From IMG/VR virus record IMGVR_UViG_3300027800_000049, positions 1 through 22,619 of that record: 22,619 nt of DNA; one strand, 5' to 3'. Both the position numbers and the translations under genes were made by a program. Below the pieces are notes generated by a model that was not told the DNA's origin, did no database searches, and was given only the letters and a program-made list of their open reading frames with translations. Source of the stretch: a virus. Below are positions 21,879-22,619 of this stretch, one piece after another (the stretch's first letter is position 1; the number at the start of each line of letters is the position of its first letter).

Positions 21879-22214
21879 AATTGACTCCTTTGATTTTCGA
21901 TTTTTTTGTAATGCGCTACAGAACTGTGAATAATTTAGCGCTTGTACCGCAAACAAGCGGCAATATAACCTGTATTGGTGATGAGAGATGGTATTAGAAA
22001 ACCATACCTCTTTTCCTCATTAGATTGACTTTTGAGAAAATCTGCATTATAATAATTTGGTATAAATAACTTTAAATTACTTCCGCAAACGGGAAATAAA
22101 AAAAGCCACTATGATCTCTCATAAGGCTAGTAAATAGTCCATAGTGTTAAGCGTCAATTGTTGTTAGGGTTAATAGAGTCAATAGCGTTACTAAATTTCA
22201 ACGGAGGCAAAATT
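21879..22214. other. Divergent intergenic region rich in inverted repeats
   Basis: Besides the promoter at 22025, it holds GCGCTA/TAGCGC (21913-21941) and GCTTGT/ACAAGC (21940-21958), both in the leader of the sigma-like gene. It also holds a GGTAT/ATACC hairpin near 21990-22010, a nine-base inverted pair ATGAGAGAT (21981) and ATCTCTCAT (22114) on both sides of the promoter, and CCGCAAAC twice (21947, 22083). CACTATG/CATAGTG (22107-22146) next to seven A residues could be a minus-strand terminator or a leader structure. Confidence 0.45.
22025..22053 (+). promoter_or_regulatory. Near-consensus sigma-A promoter for the plus-strand gene
   Basis: TTGACT (22025-22030) and TATAAT (22048-22053) are exactly 17 bases apart. 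Transcription would start near 22060 and leave a leader of about 155 bases before the ATG at 22215, with the CACTATG/CATAGTG hairpin inside it. Confidence 0.65.
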
Positions 22215-22619
22215 ATGGCAAACAAATATCCCCACCTTTGTGGTGGTACATTCTTTACTCTTGTACTGCAAGCCTTAAAACAGCGGACAAGTGCCCGCCA
22301 GCGTAGCGCAGGCGTTCATGATAATTTATCAGAAACAGATGTACTTATCGGTTTAATTCGGGTCATTTACCCAGAGTTTCTGGAACCGCCGAAATCAACT
22401 TTCAAGACTAATACTTCTGATTACAAAAAGTGCAAAATATCATCTGGAACTTATTTGCCGTTTGGCGAACCCGCAACGATATTGGCTTTTGACGAACGCG
22501 TAAAAAGAGACTATCAATCGGCATTCACATCTATGTGCGGTTTTGTGGATACTTTTATAGAAGTAGGAACAGTCATCGGCAAGGATGTACGTCTTGTAAA
22601 GGCACTGATTGAACTTATT
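22215..22619 (+). CDS. Hypothetical protein, partial, right edge
   Basis: GGAGG lies seven bases before the ATG. The frame stays open for 135 codons to the window end: MANKYPHLCGGTFFTLVLQA, then KQRTSARQRSAGVHDNLSET, a VLIGLIRVIYPEF helix, KISSGTYLPFG, CGFVDTFIEVG and VRLVKALIEL. It looks soluble and mixed helical. I do not recognise the family. It is the only plus-strand gene and is less AT-rich than the 14-20 kb island, so it may belong to a lysogeny, accessory or host segment transcribed divergently from the phage genes. Because the C-terminus is missing, no domain call is made. Confidence 0.75.
   Translation, partial: MANKYPHLCGGTFFTLVLQALKQRTSARQRSAGVHDNLSETDVLIGLIRVIYPEFLEPPKSTFKTNTSDYKKCKISSGTYLPFGEPATILAFDERVKRDYQSAFTSMCGFVDTFIEVGTVIGKDVRLVKALIELI

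Noticed and set aside
1-22619. tRNA or rRNA genes
   Set aside because: No cloverleaf-like T-loop word (GGTTCGAATCC type) or rRNA-like segment was noticed on either strand by eye.

Overview
The window is most likely part of a temperate or lytic tailed phage with a contractile tail, or a prophage, of an AT-rich Gram-positive host of the Clostridia type. The evidence is the strong GGAGG-type ribosome binding sites, the low GC content, and structural proteins of the types common in clostridial phages. Almost every gene lies on the minus strand, so the biological reading order runs from high to low coordinates. No integrase, tRNA, rRNA, CRISPR array or complete insertion sequence was seen.

Read 5'->3' on the minus strand. 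(1) 21.9-20.3 kb: a sigma-region-4-like HTH protein, then a DUF5131 (Gp37/Gp68) protein. (2) 20.3-14.0 kb: a very AT-rich island. It holds a 1035-residue protein with hallmarks of the single-chain two-barrel RNA polymerases (QDE-1 / SPbeta YonO type), a small HTH protein, an archaeo-eukaryotic-type primase (PrimPol-like) with C-terminal winged helices, and a GIY-YIG endonuclease. (3) 13.9-12.7 kb: a small Cys protein, an HNH nuclease and the terminase small subunit. (4) 12.7-9.0 kb: a DNA-methylation cassette of S-adenosylmethionine synthetase, a ParB-N/adenine-type methyltransferase and a C5-cytosine methyltransferase. These genes overlap or nearly touch, so SAM supply and its use are probably co-expressed. 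(5) 8.9-8.0 kb: three small accessory genes, one of which appears frameshifted. (6) 7.9 kb to the left edge: a tightly overlapping morphogenesis operon of large terminase, portal, ClpP-type prohead protease, HK97-fold capsid, head fibre-like protein, head-tail connectors, gp10-like protein, tail terminator, tail sheath and the start of the tail tube gene.

The only plus-strand gene is at the right edge. It is an unrecognised protein cut by the window end, preceded by a near-consensus promoter. The divergent intergenic region before it is rich in inverted repeats. Base composition by eye is clearly more AT-rich in 13.9-20.3 kb than in the morphogenesis block or the right flank, so the polymerase/primase island may have a separate origin.

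The most interesting item is the polymerase-like protein: DVDGD catalytic triad, DGAG...QIR...KG upstream motifs, and a YPKTG motif downstream. It would give the element its own RNA polymerase, and it sits beside a primase and downstream of a sigma-like regulator. Other items include a candidate three-hairpin RNA at 21.15-21.24 kb, a plus-strand promoter aimed against the small HTH gene, noncoding repeats after the polymerase and primase genes, and a mini leader ORF coupled to the primase start.
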